Of a DNA stretch of 64,000 nt, positions 1 to 8,099 are shown one piece after another. The position numbers and the translations under genes were made by a program. The notes under the pieces were generated by a model that searched no databases, was not told the origin of the DNA, and saw only the letters and a program-made list of their open reading frames with translations. Source of the stretch: Chitinophagaceae bacterium (lineage in GTDB: Bacteria > Bacteroidota > Bacteroidia > Chitinophagales > Chitinophagaceae); NCBI GenBank assembly GCA_016787085.1, contig JAEUVJ010000008.1:62001-126000 (forward strand), in the 5' to 3' direction. Within the stretch, counting starts at the first letter, position 1. Each line of letters opens with the position of its first letter.

Positions 1-1032
1 CTTCAATGCTACCGTAAACGACTGCGGCAGATATTTCAGGCGAATACCTTTCGCCATTGCAAACACAAACATTGCCGTACCGGAGGACTCGAGGTAATTC
101 TTTTCTTTATTGGCCTTGTCGGTTACCTGCCACCACACCCCGCTTTTTACATCCTGGAATTTTACAATAGCTGTGGTCAGGCGGTTCAGTATTTTTATGA
201 GTTCGCTACGCCGCGGATGAGTTTGAGGAATAAAATCCAGTACATCCACCAGCGCCATCATATACCAGCCCATGCTTCGGCTCCAGAACTCGGGCGACAA
301 ACCTGTTTTGGGATCAGCCCAGCGTTGCAAACGGCTCTCATCCCAGCCATGGTAAAGCAACCCGGTCTTTGCATCACGGCCGTATTTCTCCATCCATACA
401 AACTGGTTGATGATGTCATTAAAATCTCCCGGCTGCTTATTCACAACAGCATACTCAGCATAGAAGGGCTGCAGCATATACAGACCATCCAGCCACATCT
501 GTGAAGGATATTTCAGTTTGTGCCAGAAACCACCGGTTTTATTACGGGGCTGCCAGCTTATCTGATCACGTAAGGTTTGCGCAGCGATTTTGTATTTCTC
601 TTCTTTATATAACTCATGCAAACGAAGCAACTGCCGGCCGGGCGGAACATTATCACTGTTATATTCATCCATCACATACGTTCTTATTGTCCCATCCTCT
701 TTTATAAAATGATCAACAATATGCTTAGCGTACTCCATGTACGTTTTGTCGCCGGTCATTGTACCGAGTCGTTCAAAACCCATCAGTACCACGCCAATTT
801 CATAATTCCAGTTGGCCGGGCGGTTGCCTTCCGGCAATTTATCCTGCTCCAGGTGGCTGGCATACTTCTTTACTACCATGGAATCCTTGTATTGATTCAT
901 AATGGTAGCTGCCATCTGTTTCGCATAGTTGATCTGCGCATACAGACCTCCCCAAACCCCTCCTTGCTTCGCAATGCTCGCAATGACGGAGGGGCTTACG
1001 AAGAGCATAAAAATTAGTAGTTTCTTTCTCAT
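1..1032 (-). CDS. GH105 unsaturated rhamnogalacturonyl hydrolase, C-terminus outside window
   Basis: Read by translating the minus strand from the ATG at 1032; 344 codons are open to the window edge, so the C-terminus is missing. The family removes the unsaturated uronic acid that lyases leave at the non-reducing end of rhamnogalacturonan fragments. Visible family signatures are QMWLDGLYM (with the probable catalytic Asp), YHGWDES and FWSRSMGWYMMALVD. The N-terminus looks like a signal peptide, so the enzyme is probably periplasmic. Its first 30 or so residues are encoded across a dispersed repeat (946-996), and the region around residues 15-30 is unlikely to be ancestral. It follows the BASS transporter gene by about 50 bases and is probably the next gene of the same unit. 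Family call is secure; exact substrate is not. Confidence 0.88.
   Translation of the reverse strand, partial: MRKKLLIFMLFVSPSVIASIAKQGGVWGGLYAQINYAKQMAATIMNQYKDSMVVKKYASHLEQDKLPEGNRPANWNYEIGVVLMGFERLGTMTGDKTYMEYAKHIVDHFIKEDGTIRTYVMDEYNSDNVPPGRQLLRLHELYKEEKYKIAAQTLRDQISWQPRNKTGGFWHKLKYPSQMWLDGLYMLQPFYAEYAVVNKQPGDFNDIINQFVWMEKYGRDAKTGLLYHGWDESRLQRWADPKTGLSPEFWSRSMGWYMMALVDVLDFIPQTHPRRSELIKILNRLTTAIVKFQDVKSGVWWQVTDKANKEKNYLESSGTAMFVFAMAKGIRLKYLPQSFTVALK
946..996. repeat. Composite palindromic repeat inside the GH105 signal-peptide region
   Basis: The outer arms CCTCCCCAAACCCCTCC and GGAGGGGCTT match the repeat at 27774-27812. Here the loop is replaced by a CATTGCGAG-type element (TTGCTTCGCAATGCTCGC and following bases). 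The element lies within codons of the GH105 signal region and keeps the frame open. Confidence 0.75.
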
Positions 1033-1083
1033 TTGTGAATGTTTTACTATGTTCTTTATAAGTTAAACAATGAATGTCCGGAT

Positions 1084-2361
1084 CTAAGTCTCCCCTTTAG
1101 GGGGACAAGGGGGTCTTCTTTTCCAGTAATTAGCTAAAATACTTCCGCTGATATTCATCCACGGGCTGAATACTGCAGCAGCCAACCCTACCGTTCCCAG
1201 TTTTCCCATACTGCCCGCTATACCCGAAGCCATGCCTCCATTCTGTAAACCTACTTCAAATGCGATCGTCCGGCTGGAATTCTTGTCCATACCAAACAAC
1301 CGGCTGAGCCAGTAACCAAAGAAATAACCCGCTGCATTATGAATAGCAGAGGCAATGAACAGCAATACTCCTACTTTCATCAGGTTATCTCTTCCGGCCG
1401 CAGTCGTCACAGTAGTAAAATAAATTATACCGAACATGGAGATCAGTGGCATGATGCTGTCCATCTTTGGGAACTTAGTATATAATGCATGATACAATAC
1501 ACCGGCAATAACGGCCCCTGCAAAGAAACCGGAAAGCGTAATGCTTTGCTGCCAGGCCGGATCAGTAATCCTGCCTGCGAGGAAAAACACAATACATGCT
1601 ATCCATGCGCTGCTCAGCAGGCAAAGAATATTCACATTTCTTTTTTGTGTTGCTGTGGCTGATTTGAGAAAATCATGTAATAATGCCGCACCGATAGGCA
1701 CCAATACGATCTTAACGATCTCGATCATCATATCCACAAACTTTACCTCGATCAATGTACCAGCCAGCGTTTTCATTAGTAATGGTGTCAGAAAGGGGGC
1801 CACCAGTGTCGCCATAGCAGTGACGATGACCGACAATACGAGGTTGGCTTTTGCCAGGTACACCATCACATTACTTGCCAACCCACTGCTGCAACTCCCG
1901 ATCAATATAATACCCGCTGCGATCTCCGGTTCAAAATGAAAAACCTTTGTCAGTAACAGACCCATCAATGGCATGATGCTGAAATGACAGAATAATCCTA
2001 CCAGCACTCCTTTACCGGTAGAAGCCAGACCGCTGAAATCTCTCAGGCTCATGTGAGTGCCCATACCAAACATTACCAACTGGATGATGACCAGTATCAG
2101 CGTCTTATCACGCAGGTTCACTCCACCCCAGTTTTTAAATGCTTCCGGGTACATCATACCGGCTACTACAGCTGAAATGATCCACGCTGTATAACGATAT
2201 CCTTTTAATGATTCTATTGCACCCAGTCCAATAGCGAGGCATACAGCAGTCATTAAAGCAAATGGTCTATAAAAAAAAGGGTTTTGCATAAAAATGCCTG
2301 CCATTAATACAATAGCGAATAACCCTGCTGCGTACAAAAAATATTTGCCTGTGACCTTCAT
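1084..2361 (-). CDS. BASS-family sodium-dependent anion symporter
   Basis: A 425-residue polytopic membrane protein with about ten hydrophobic segments. The stretch GSCSSGLASNVMVYLAKAN is typical of the bile acid:sodium symporter (BASS/SBF) family, which moves organic anions with sodium across the inner membrane. It lies downstream of the racemase-family gene, the DUF1537 kinase and the RuBisCO-like gene, so a sugar acid or related carboxylate is a reasonable inferred substrate. The last residues (RRPPCPPKGET) are encoded by a dispersed palindromic repeat and are probably not functional. Start ATG at 2361. Confidence 0.85.
   Translation of the reverse strand: MKVTGKYFLYAAGLFAIVLMAGIFMQNPFFYRPFALMTAVCLAIGLGAIESLKGYRYTAWIISAVVAGMMYPEAFKNWGGVNLRDKTLILVIIQLVMFGMGTHMSLRDFSGLASTGKGVLVGLFCHFSIMPLMGLLLTKVFHFEPEIAAGIILIGSCSSGLASNVMVYLAKANLVLSVIVTAMATLVAPFLTPLLMKTLAGTLIEVKFVDMMIEIVKIVLVPIGAALLHDFLKSATATQKRNVNILCLLSSAWIACIVFFLAGRITDPAWQQSITLSGFFAGAVIAGVLYHALYTKFPKMDSIMPLISMFGIIYFTTVTTAAGRDNLMKVGVLLFIASAIHNAAGYFFGYWLSRLFGMDKNSSRTIAFEVGLQNGGMASGIAGSMGKLGTVGLAAAVFSPWMNISGSILANYWKRRPPCPPKGET
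1086..1116. repeat. CCCCC-type palindromic repeat at gene end
   Basis: On the minus strand it reads GACCCCCTTGTCCCCC followed by TAAAGGGGAGACTT. It encodes the C-terminal tail of the BASS transporter and belongs to the same family as the repeats at 2380, 4584 and 5931. Confidence 0.7.
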
Positions 2362-2379
2362 AATATCACGGACTTATTA

Positions 2380-2407
2380 AAGTCCCCTTCAGGGGATTTA
2401 GGGGTTT
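2380..2407. repeat. CCCCTAAATCCCC palindromic repeat supplying a stop codon
   Basis: Plus strand AGTCCCCTTCAGGGGATT followed by TAGGGGTTT. The stop codon of the racemase-family gene lies inside the unit (minus strand CCC TAA ATC CCC). It occupies nearly all of the short junction to the BASS gene. Confidence 0.75.
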
Positions 2408-3120
2408 AGTATTGTCGCCAGATATTCCATTGCCACAGGGGGACTCGCCAGTATCGGCACTTTCCTGTCTGCTTCACTCAACGTATCCACCACTCTTGCC
2501 ATTGAAGCCTGTGCCAGTACGATCACATCCACTTCATTGACCAGTTGTTTCAATGCATCGCCAACCTTCTTATCATGTGTGGCCGCATCACCACTCATTA
2601 ATGCATCAAATGCCCCTTCACATAATTTCGATACAAGCACAATGTCTTTACCCGCCACAGCTGCCCTTCTTTTCACCAGGTCGCTTGTTGGCTCCAGCGT
2701 GGTAGATAATGTAGCGATCACCCCGATCTTTTTTCCCATCTGCACTGCTTTATCAGCCATGGGTTGATCCACCCGCAATACAGGCACCTTGGTCAGGGCC
2801 GCCGCTGCTTCCACTGCGGGACCGATAGATGAACAGGTAAATAAAATATAATCAGCTCCGGCATCCTGTGCAGAGCCTGCATAATTCACCACCCGCCTTG
2901 CTGTGTCCGGCATCAGTTTACCCGCTGCGATCGTGTTTTTGATCAGGCTGTCATCTACAATGTTGAACGTTTTTACATGCGGCAGGTATTTACTGCACAG
3001 TTCAGCAAATACAGGTACCAGTGTTGCCGATGTATGAACTAATCCTAATGTTTTACCCCCAGCCCCTCCCGCTCTTGGCGGGATAAATTCCGGGGAGTTT
3101 TGTATTTTGTTATTTGGCAT
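2398..3120 (-). CDS. Aspartate/glutamate racemase superfamily protein
   Basis: A 240-residue cytoplasmic protein of the Asp/Glu/hydantoin racemase superfamily. The two-lobed pattern is visible in LGLVHTSATL near the start, FTCSSIG with the first catalytic-type Cys (about residue 100), GKKIGVIATLSTT at the middle, and a second lobe ending ILASPPVA. The second Cys position appears to be replaced (VLAQASMARV), so it may not be a classical two-Cys racemase. It sits between the DUF1537 kinase and the BASS symporter downstream of the RuBisCO-like gene, pointing to an isomerase or decarboxylase-type role on a sugar acid. N-terminal residues 8-20 are encoded by a repeat (3056-3098), so the true domain starts at about residue 20. 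Confidence 0.75.
   Translation of the reverse strand: MPNNKIQNSPEFIPPRAGGAGGKTLGLVHTSATLVPVFAELCSKYLPHVKTFNIVDDSLIKNTIAAGKLMPDTARRVVNYAGSAQDAGADYILFTCSSIGPAVEAAAALTKVPVLRVDQPMADKAVQMGKKIGVIATLSTTLEPTSDLVKRRAAVAGKDIVLVSKLCEGAFDALMSGDAATHDKKVGDALKQLVNEVDVIVLAQASMARVVDTLSEADRKVPILASPPVAMEYLATILNP
3056..3098. repeat. CCCCGGAATTTAT-type palindromic repeat in coding N-terminus
   Basis: Minus strand AACTCCCCGGAATTTATC then CCGCCAAGAGCGGGAGGGG. It is read in frame as SPEFIPPRAGGAGGK at the N-terminus of the racemase-family protein. Confidence 0.65.
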
Positions 3121-3217
3121 AATTTCAAGTTTATTTTTTTTCCAGCAGTATTACTACTATCATCGTTCGTTGTGTCACTCACTTCATCGTTTAGCAATCC
3201 TATTCACCAATTTCCAT

Positions 3218-3250
3218 CACTCACAACTTATAACTCATCGTTCATCACTC
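3218..3250. repeat. AT-rich TTATAACTCAT repeat
   Basis: ACAACTTATAACTCATCG-type sequence in the 124-base gap between the DUF1537 kinase stop and the racemase start. Related copies lie at 8074, 11919, 12306, 13394, 13470 and 41388. Confidence 0.55.
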
Positions 3251-4549
3251 TCCTTTCATCAACACTTCAAAATAATCTTCACTTCCTACCTGCCCCCCTT
3301 TAAAATTCACTTCGAGGCCATCCATTACTTTATTCTTTGAATACGCTTTACACAATGGAGCACCGCTTACCAGCGGGGCGATCATCTCCACGGCATCTAT
3401 TTCCATCGCTCTTGCGGCATAGCTGCTGGTATCACCTCCGGCGACAACCACCCGTTTCAGTTTATGTTTTGCCACCGCATCCCTGGCAAGTACACCCAAT
3501 GACGTACCCAGCCTTTCTGATGAAAGATTTTCGGTCTGTTTCGTTCCGGTATGAACGATAACATTTTTCTTTTGTCCCAGGAATGTGTTCATCTGTTTAA
3601 TGACCACTTCACTGACCGTATCGTCATTACAAATACCCACCGCATCCAGTAGCATTTCTTCAAACCCGTTTGCCTTTGCATGAACTATTTGCGAAGCTGT
3701 CACCGGTGAACAACTGCCGGATATGACCAGCAGCGGGTCCGCCTTTTCTATTTTTTGCCATTCAGTCCGCTGTTTAAGTAATCCTTTTTCGTTCCAGTAA
3801 TTTCCTAAGGCCGCTTCAATACCTGACCCGCCGGCACTGAATTGTGTTTTATCACGCCCCAATGAATCAATCCATTCCCCGATCTTTACCAACTGTGATT
3901 CATACAAAGTGTCTATCAATACGATCTCTTCCCCATCACGGATCGCTTCTTTCCAACCCTCCACGGGCTTATCTAACTGCAGCACATCTATCAGGCCAAA
4001 TTTTTTAGCCGTTTGTTTTCCCAGATGTAAACGCAGATCACTTTCATCAGCAGGCGTAACAGGGTGTTTGCTCATCGAAGGATGCCGGTCGAGGCGATAT
4101 ATCTTTCCCTGGCTACCGATCCCCATCCTGGCATACAGGTTTCCGAACAAACAATACCGGCCCAAAACCGGCATACCCCCTATCACCGGCACCATCTTAT
4201 TACCAAATACAGCTACGCCGCAATCTATGGCCTTACCAATACTTCCTGTGAAGGGTGATGAATCAAATGTGGAACAGACCTTATAATGTACATGCCTGGC
4301 GCCGCTTGCTTTCATCTGTTCAAATGCCGGTAACAATAGTTTCTCCATTTCAGCCGGAGGCAATGCCCTTGTCTTCCCGGCTACGCCATATGCATTCAAT
4401 CCCCCGAATGATTGCAATTGCTCAGCAGTTGGCGGTTCAGTAAACAATATTGTTCTTGCCCCTGCCCTGCTGATAAATTCCAGCGCATCCGTACTACCGG
4501 TGAAATCGTCGCCGTAATAAGCAAGTAATATATTATTTCGGTTATTCAA
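3245..4549 (-). CDS. DUF1537 four-carbon acid-sugar kinase family protein
   Basis: A 434-residue cytoplasmic kinase of the DUF1537 family, whose characterised members phosphorylate threonate, erythronate, 3-oxo-tetronates or 3-oxo-isoapionate. The N-terminal domain shows YYGDDFTGSTDALEF and HYKVCSTFDSSP. The C-terminal nucleotide-binding domain shows VVAGGDTSSYAARAM (about residue 370) and a Gly-rich end. The gene directly follows the RuBisCO-like gene by 21 bases, the arrangement known for OiaK/OiaX-type pairs, where the kinase makes the phosphorylated 3-oxo acid used by the RuBisCO-like enzyme. This assignment is inference from family and context. A second DUF1537 gene lies at 27857-28987 beside a PdxA-like gene, so the two probably act on different acids. 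Confidence 0.88.
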   Translation of the reverse strand: MNNRNNILLAYYGDDFTGSTDALEFISRAGARTILFTEPPTAEQLQSFGGLNAYGVAGKTRALPPAEMEKLLLPAFEQMKASGARHVHYKVCSTFDSSPFTGSIGKAIDCGVAVFGNKMVPVIGGMPVLGRYCLFGNLYARMGIGSQGKIYRLDRHPSMSKHPVTPADESDLRLHLGKQTAKKFGLIDVLQLDKPVEGWKEAIRDGEEIVLIDTLYESQLVKIGEWIDSLGRDKTQFSAGGSGIEAALGNYWNEKGLLKQRTEWQKIEKADPLLVISGSCSPVTASQIVHAKANGFEEMLLDAVGICNDDTVSEVVIKQMNTFLGQKKNVIVHTGTKQTENLSSERLGTSLGVLARDAVAKHKLKRVVVAGGDTSSYAARAMEIDAVEMIAPLVSGAPLCKAYSKNKVMDGLEVNFKGGQVGSEDYFEVLMKGE

Positions 4550-4570
4550 TTTCTATTTGACTATATAATA

Positions 4571-5845
4571 TTAAGGAGTGCCGAAGTCCCCCTTCGGGGG
4601 ATTTAGGGGGCCGAACTTCTTCACTGACTCACCAAATTCCTTATACTGCTTCGCCGCTTCTTCCAGGGTCAATCCGTCTACGGCCGCCTTCCATGCCTGT
4701 TGCAACGCCATTACACCCGCAGCGGCACCCATCGGGTGAGCCATGATACCGCCGCCTGCCATATATAATAAGTCAACTGTCCTTGTTCTCCGCCATGTTT
4801 CAAATGCCTGCCCACCCCATTGACCCGATGAAACCACCGGCAATACCTTTTTATGATCAAACATAGATGTTAAGCATGCTTCGATAGATGCCACCACACT
4901 GTCATCGCTCTCCCAGAACTTATTCTGAATACCGTTCACATGGAGCTGGTCAACGCCTGCCATCCGCCATATCTTTTGATAGGCCCTGAAATCCATTCCA
5001 AGCAAAGGATGTCTTGTCAGCATTCCCCACCCGTTGCGGTGAGCATGGATCGCCAGTTGTCGTTGATCAACCACTTTCTTTGCACCTGACAGACCCACAC
5101 TATTGATGCTCACCATGGCGCAGGTACCGCCACTCGTCAATATCTTTTCATATCGTCGCAGCATCTCGTCCGCTTCACCACTGATATTAAAGGCATACAT
5201 TATTTTCTTGCCCGTTTTATCAGCATGAGCATTGATCACTTTCATCACCGCATCTACCCGGTCATTAAAAGAAGAATTGGCTGATGACGAAAGCAACTCA
5301 TCATCCTTTACAAAATCAATTCCCGCTTCAGCCAGTGTTTTCACCATCTCAGCTGTTTGCTGCGGGGTTAGACCAATAGAGGGTTTGATGATGGTTCCAA
5401 TAAGCGGACGGTTCTCTACTCCCGTTAATTTCCGGCAACCCTCGATACCAAATGCAGGGCCGCTGAATTTTTCACCAAATGATGCAGGCAATTCAATATC
5501 CATCAGCTTCAGCCCGGTGAACTGTGTGATCTCATACAAATTCCCCTGTAAGGTGGAAACCATGACAGGAAGATTATATCCGAAATTCTCTATACTCCAG
5601 GACACTTTTACTATCGCACGGTGATATTTTCCTTCTTTACTCACTGCACCGGGAATAGCCGGTTCATTAACTGTTTCCAGCACTTCCACTGATTCTACTC
5701 TCGCTGCAAAACGTTGTTTCAGTTCTTCCGTTTCTCCCGGTACGGCTACGAATGTGCCGGATGATTGTTCACCGGCCAATACGGCCGCCGCTTTCTCCGG
5801 CGCATACGGCGTTTCGATATAATATGTCGCAATTATTCTTTCCAT
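4571..5845 (-). CDS. RuBisCO-like protein (type IV, sugar-acid phosphate enzyme)
   Basis: A form-IV RuBisCO large-chain homologue of 424 residues. The N-terminal domain is followed by a TIM barrel that keeps the active-site lysine in TIIKPSIGL (about K154) and the carbamylation/metal motif DFVKDDE (K180, D182, E183). Loop 6 is altered (VVSSGQWGGQ), so it is not a CO2-fixing RuBisCO. Characterised relatives next to DUF1537 kinases decarboxylate or isomerise 3-oxo-isoapionate 4-phosphate (OiaX, OiaT). The ATG at 5845 is preferred over an upstream GTG at 5854 because a purine-rich GGGGTGAGG lies just ahead of it. The C-terminal PLNPPKGDFGTP is translated from a palindromic repeat. Exact reaction unknown. 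Confidence 0.88.
   Translation of the reverse strand: MERIIATYYIETPYAPEKAAAVLAGEQSSGTFVAVPGETEELKQRFAARVESVEVLETVNEPAIPGAVSKEGKYHRAIVKVSWSIENFGYNLPVMVSTLQGNLYEITQFTGLKLMDIELPASFGEKFSGPAFGIEGCRKLTGVENRPLIGTIIKPSIGLTPQQTAEMVKTLAEAGIDFVKDDELLSSSANSSFNDRVDAVMKVINAHADKTGKKIMYAFNISGEADEMLRRYEKILTSGGTCAMVSINSVGLSGAKKVVDQRQLAIHAHRNGWGMLTRHPLLGMDFRAYQKIWRMAGVDQLHVNGIQNKFWESDDSVVASIEACLTSMFDHKKVLPVVSSGQWGGQAFETWRRTRTVDLLYMAGGGIMAHPMGAAAGVMALQQAWKAAVDGLTLEEAAKQYKEFGESVKKFGPLNPPKGDFGTP
4584..4612. repeat. CCCCCTAAATCCCCC palindromic repeat translated into a C-terminal tail
   Basis: Plus strand AAGTCCCCCTTCGGGGGAT followed by TTAGGGGGCC. It is translated in frame as PLNPPKGDF at the end of the RuBisCO-like protein, close to the stop at 4571. 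Confidence 0.8.
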
Positions 5846-5848
5846 AAA

Positions 5849-5893
5849 CCTCACCCCAGACCCCTCTCCGATGGAGAGGGGCTTTTGGAGCCT
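5849..5893. repeat. CCTCACCCC...CTCTCC palindromic repeat at a start codon
   Basis: Inverted arms CCCCTCTCC and GGAGAGGGG with a short loop, flanked by CCTCACCCC. On the minus strand the end of the unit is GGGGTGAGG, directly upstream of the RuBisCO-like ATG, where it could act as a ribosome binding site. Confidence 0.75.
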
Positions 5894-5930
5894 CCGATAT
5901 TTTTTGACTTATTCATTTTTAAGATTTTAC

Positions 5931-5960
5931 AAAGTCCCCCTTCGGGGGATTTAGGGGGCT
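5931..5960. repeat. CCCCCTAAATCCCCC palindromic repeat
   Basis: Plus strand AAAGTCCCCCTTCGGGGGAT followed by TTAGGGGGCT. It is nearly identical to the copy at 4584-4612 and abuts the stop codon of the GH127 gene. Confidence 0.8.
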
Positions 5961-7970
5961 TTATCTCGCTACCGGCAGCCACACCGTCATATCCGTTTTA
6001 CCCCGGTTGGCCCAGGCATAATAGGGAATGAGTTTGATGGCTACAGGTTGTGTGTTTGTGTTTAGTTCTTTGTATAAAGTATTCTTCCAGTCATTTCTTT
6101 GCAAAAGCCTGACCTCGCCTGTTAATGCCATCACATTACCATCCGCCACTTTCATACTCACCGGCTGCAGTTTGACAGATGCAGGCAACACGATATCAAA
6201 AACACTTTTACCGGGCAGGTCTGTGCTTTCCAGGCAATAGACCACCGGACCTCTTTTGATTGCTACCCTGTTCCTTGTTTCTTCCACCAGCGGATTACTC
6301 TCAACCAATGTGACGGGCATATTAAGATCTAATTCAATTTTATCGCCTGCATTCCATTTTCTTCCGGCGATCACAAATCCGCCATCCCTGTCCCTGACCT
6401 TGGGATAAGCATGATTGATCTTTAAAGAATAACCCTTACTCCAGTCAGGTATCCGTAAATAGATATTGACAGGTTTGGCCGTTGCCTCTTTAATAGTGAT
6501 CACGATCTTTCCATCCCATGGATAATTGGTGGTCTGTTCCAGTTTGATCACTGACCCGTCGTGTAATTCGGTATGCAGCGTACTGCCTCCATACATATTT
6601 ATATACAAACCTTTTTCACCAATGCTGTACATATAGTTATTGACTTCCGCAATGGTCCTTACCGTATTCGGAGGGCAGCAATTGGATTTACTGATATAGG
6701 GCACTCTTCCGCCTTCCCATCTTAAATGATAAGGATAATCAGCTGCCGCTGCCAGCGGGTTGGTATAAAAGAATTTGCCGCCATCCATGCTCACGCCGCT
6801 CAGTACACTATTGTACAAAGCCAGCTCCACAATATCCATATACTTTGTTTCACCTGTCAGCAGGAACATCCGCCAGTTCCATAATACATTCCCGATATTA
6901 GCGCAGGTCTCGTTATGCGCACTGAAATTCGGCAACTGGTAATCCCTTCCATAAGACTGGTGTACCTTTTGCACCGTATCCGGTTTATACGATGTTCCAT
7001 CCACCGATACGCCGTCATACAATGCACCGCATCCACCGGTGATATACATCTTTGTATTGATCACATTGTCCCAAAGCCTGTCTAATGTTTTTTTGAGGCT
7101 TTCATCTCCTGTCTCCGCATACACATCGGCCACGCCGGCAAAAAGATAATTGGCCCTTACCGCATGTCCCGCCACCTTATTCATATCCCGGAATGGCTGG
7201 CGGTCACTGTTATCATCCGTCCCTTCCACCGTTCCTCTTATATCAATCAGCTTATTCATCAACTGCAGGTACTTCTTTTCATGGGTTGTCCTGTAGAGTT
7301 CGATCAATCCCATATAATGCGAGGGACAAATGGCATTCCGTGCCTGCTCAGGGTTGGCTGTATTATAAAAGTCAATGAGAAAATCAGCCGCCTTCTTTGC
7401 AACATCCAGCAATGTGGTCTTACCCGTTGCACGGTAATGCACACAGGCCGCCGTCATCAGGTGCCCGAAATTATACGCCTCAAAACTCAGTTTATCATCA
7501 AACATCTTTTCCTGGCCTGTCTTCTTTTGCTCAATGATATTCTTTGTGTAAATATAGCCATCTGCTTTCTGCGCTTTGGCAATAACGCCGATCGCCTCAT
7601 CCATCCATGTTTCCAGCTTTCTGTCTTTTGTCAAAGCATACATCGCTGCTACCGCCTCCAGGGTTTTATAAAAATCGCCGTCATGAAAAGACGGGCCGCG
7701 GAATTTTCCGGTATCCATACCTGCAGCCACACGAAAGTTCTGGAATGAATAGCACATGTCCTTACTCGTATAGGTCTGCCATAATTGCGGCACCATCGCA
7801 TCCCGGCAAACAGCAAACCGCTCGGCCCAGAAACCCTTTGTCCATTGCACATCACTGATGCCTGTACTCGTCAGCTTTGCATGCGGACTTGCTTTTGTAT
7901 TCACCAGGCCGCTTTGTGCACACAGTGATTGTGACAAAAGCACAAGTCCAACGATCAAATATCTTTTCAT
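5961..7970 (-). CDS. GH127 beta-L-arabinofuranosidase (DUF1680), exported
   Basis: A 669-residue enzyme starting at the ATG at 7970 (MKRYLIVGLVLLSQSLCAQ), a clean signal peptide. An upstream in-frame ATG at 8078 only reads through a repeat and is unlikely to be used. The DUF1680 (alpha/alpha)6 barrel carries the zinc-cysteine active site of GH127: NETC (E354, C356) and NCCPPN (C431, C432). The 77-residue spacing from Glu to first Cys agrees with the characterised bifidobacterial enzyme as I recall it. The family releases terminal beta-L-arabinofuranose, and some members act on other sugars of rhamnogalacturonan II. It lies between the GH78-like gene and the RuBisCO-like gene. Family call strong; substrate inferred. 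Confidence 0.9.
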   Translation of the reverse strand: MKRYLIVGLVLLSQSLCAQSGLVNTKASPHAKLTSTGISDVQWTKGFWAERFAVCRDAMVPQLWQTYTSKDMCYSFQNFRVAAGMDTGKFRGPSFHDGDFYKTLEAVAAMYALTKDRKLETWMDEAIGVIAKAQKADGYIYTKNIIEQKKTGQEKMFDDKLSFEAYNFGHLMTAACVHYRATGKTTLLDVAKKAADFLIDFYNTANPEQARNAICPSHYMGLIELYRTTHEKKYLQLMNKLIDIRGTVEGTDDNSDRQPFRDMNKVAGHAVRANYLFAGVADVYAETGDESLKKTLDRLWDNVINTKMYITGGCGALYDGVSVDGTSYKPDTVQKVHQSYGRDYQLPNFSAHNETCANIGNVLWNWRMFLLTGETKYMDIVELALYNSVLSGVSMDGGKFFYTNPLAAAADYPYHLRWEGGRVPYISKSNCCPPNTVRTIAEVNNYMYSIGEKGLYINMYGGSTLHTELHDGSVIKLEQTTNYPWDGKIVITIKEATAKPVNIYLRIPDWSKGYSLKINHAYPKVRDRDGGFVIAGRKWNAGDKIELDLNMPVTLVESNPLVEETRNRVAIKRGPVVYCLESTDLPGKSVFDIVLPASVKLQPVSMKVADGNVMALTGEVRLLQRNDWKNTLYKELNTNTQPVAIKLIPYYAWANRGKTDMTVWLPVAR

Positions 7971-8004
7971 GTCACCCGTTTTATTTCGGTTTTTTCGCCT
8001 TTGA

Positions 8005-8076
8005 AACACTAAGTCACCACGGCACGAAGAAACACAAAGTCTTAGTATACTCTGTGTCTTAGTGTCTTTGTGGTTC
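8005..8076. repeat. CACAAAG-type dispersed repeat between glycosidase genes
   Basis: Runs such as ACACTAAGTCACCACGGCAC, AAACACAAAGTCTTAG and TTAGTGTCTTTGTGGTTCAT. It fills the junction between the GH78-like stop and the true GH127 start and produces a false 36-codon N-terminal extension of the GH127 reading frame. Confidence 0.65.
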
Positions 8077-8099
8077 ATAACTCATAATTTATAATTCAC
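8074..8099. repeat. AT-rich TTATAACTCAT-type repeat
   Basis: CATAACTCATAATTTATAAT lies next to the CACAAAG repeat, at the end of the GH78-like gene. Confidence 0.5.

Noticed and set aside
616..1017. Plus-strand reading frames across the left end and in other gene shadows
   Set aside because: They lie opposite well-supported minus-strand enzymes and show no domain pattern.
1041..1052. Fourth copy of the shared promoter element (GTTTTACTATG) before the GH105 start
   Set aside because: Only about 9 of 12 core bases match, the rest of the 40-base element is absent and it lies too close to the ATG.
4571..5845. True CO2-fixing RuBisCO large subunit
   Set aside because: Loop 6 and several substrate positions differ from carboxylating forms, there is no small subunit or phosphoribulokinase gene, and the neighbours are sugar-acid genes.
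7971..8078. N-terminal extension of GH127 from the ATG at 8078
   Set aside because: The extension is translated repeat sequence, and a normal signal peptide starts at 7970.
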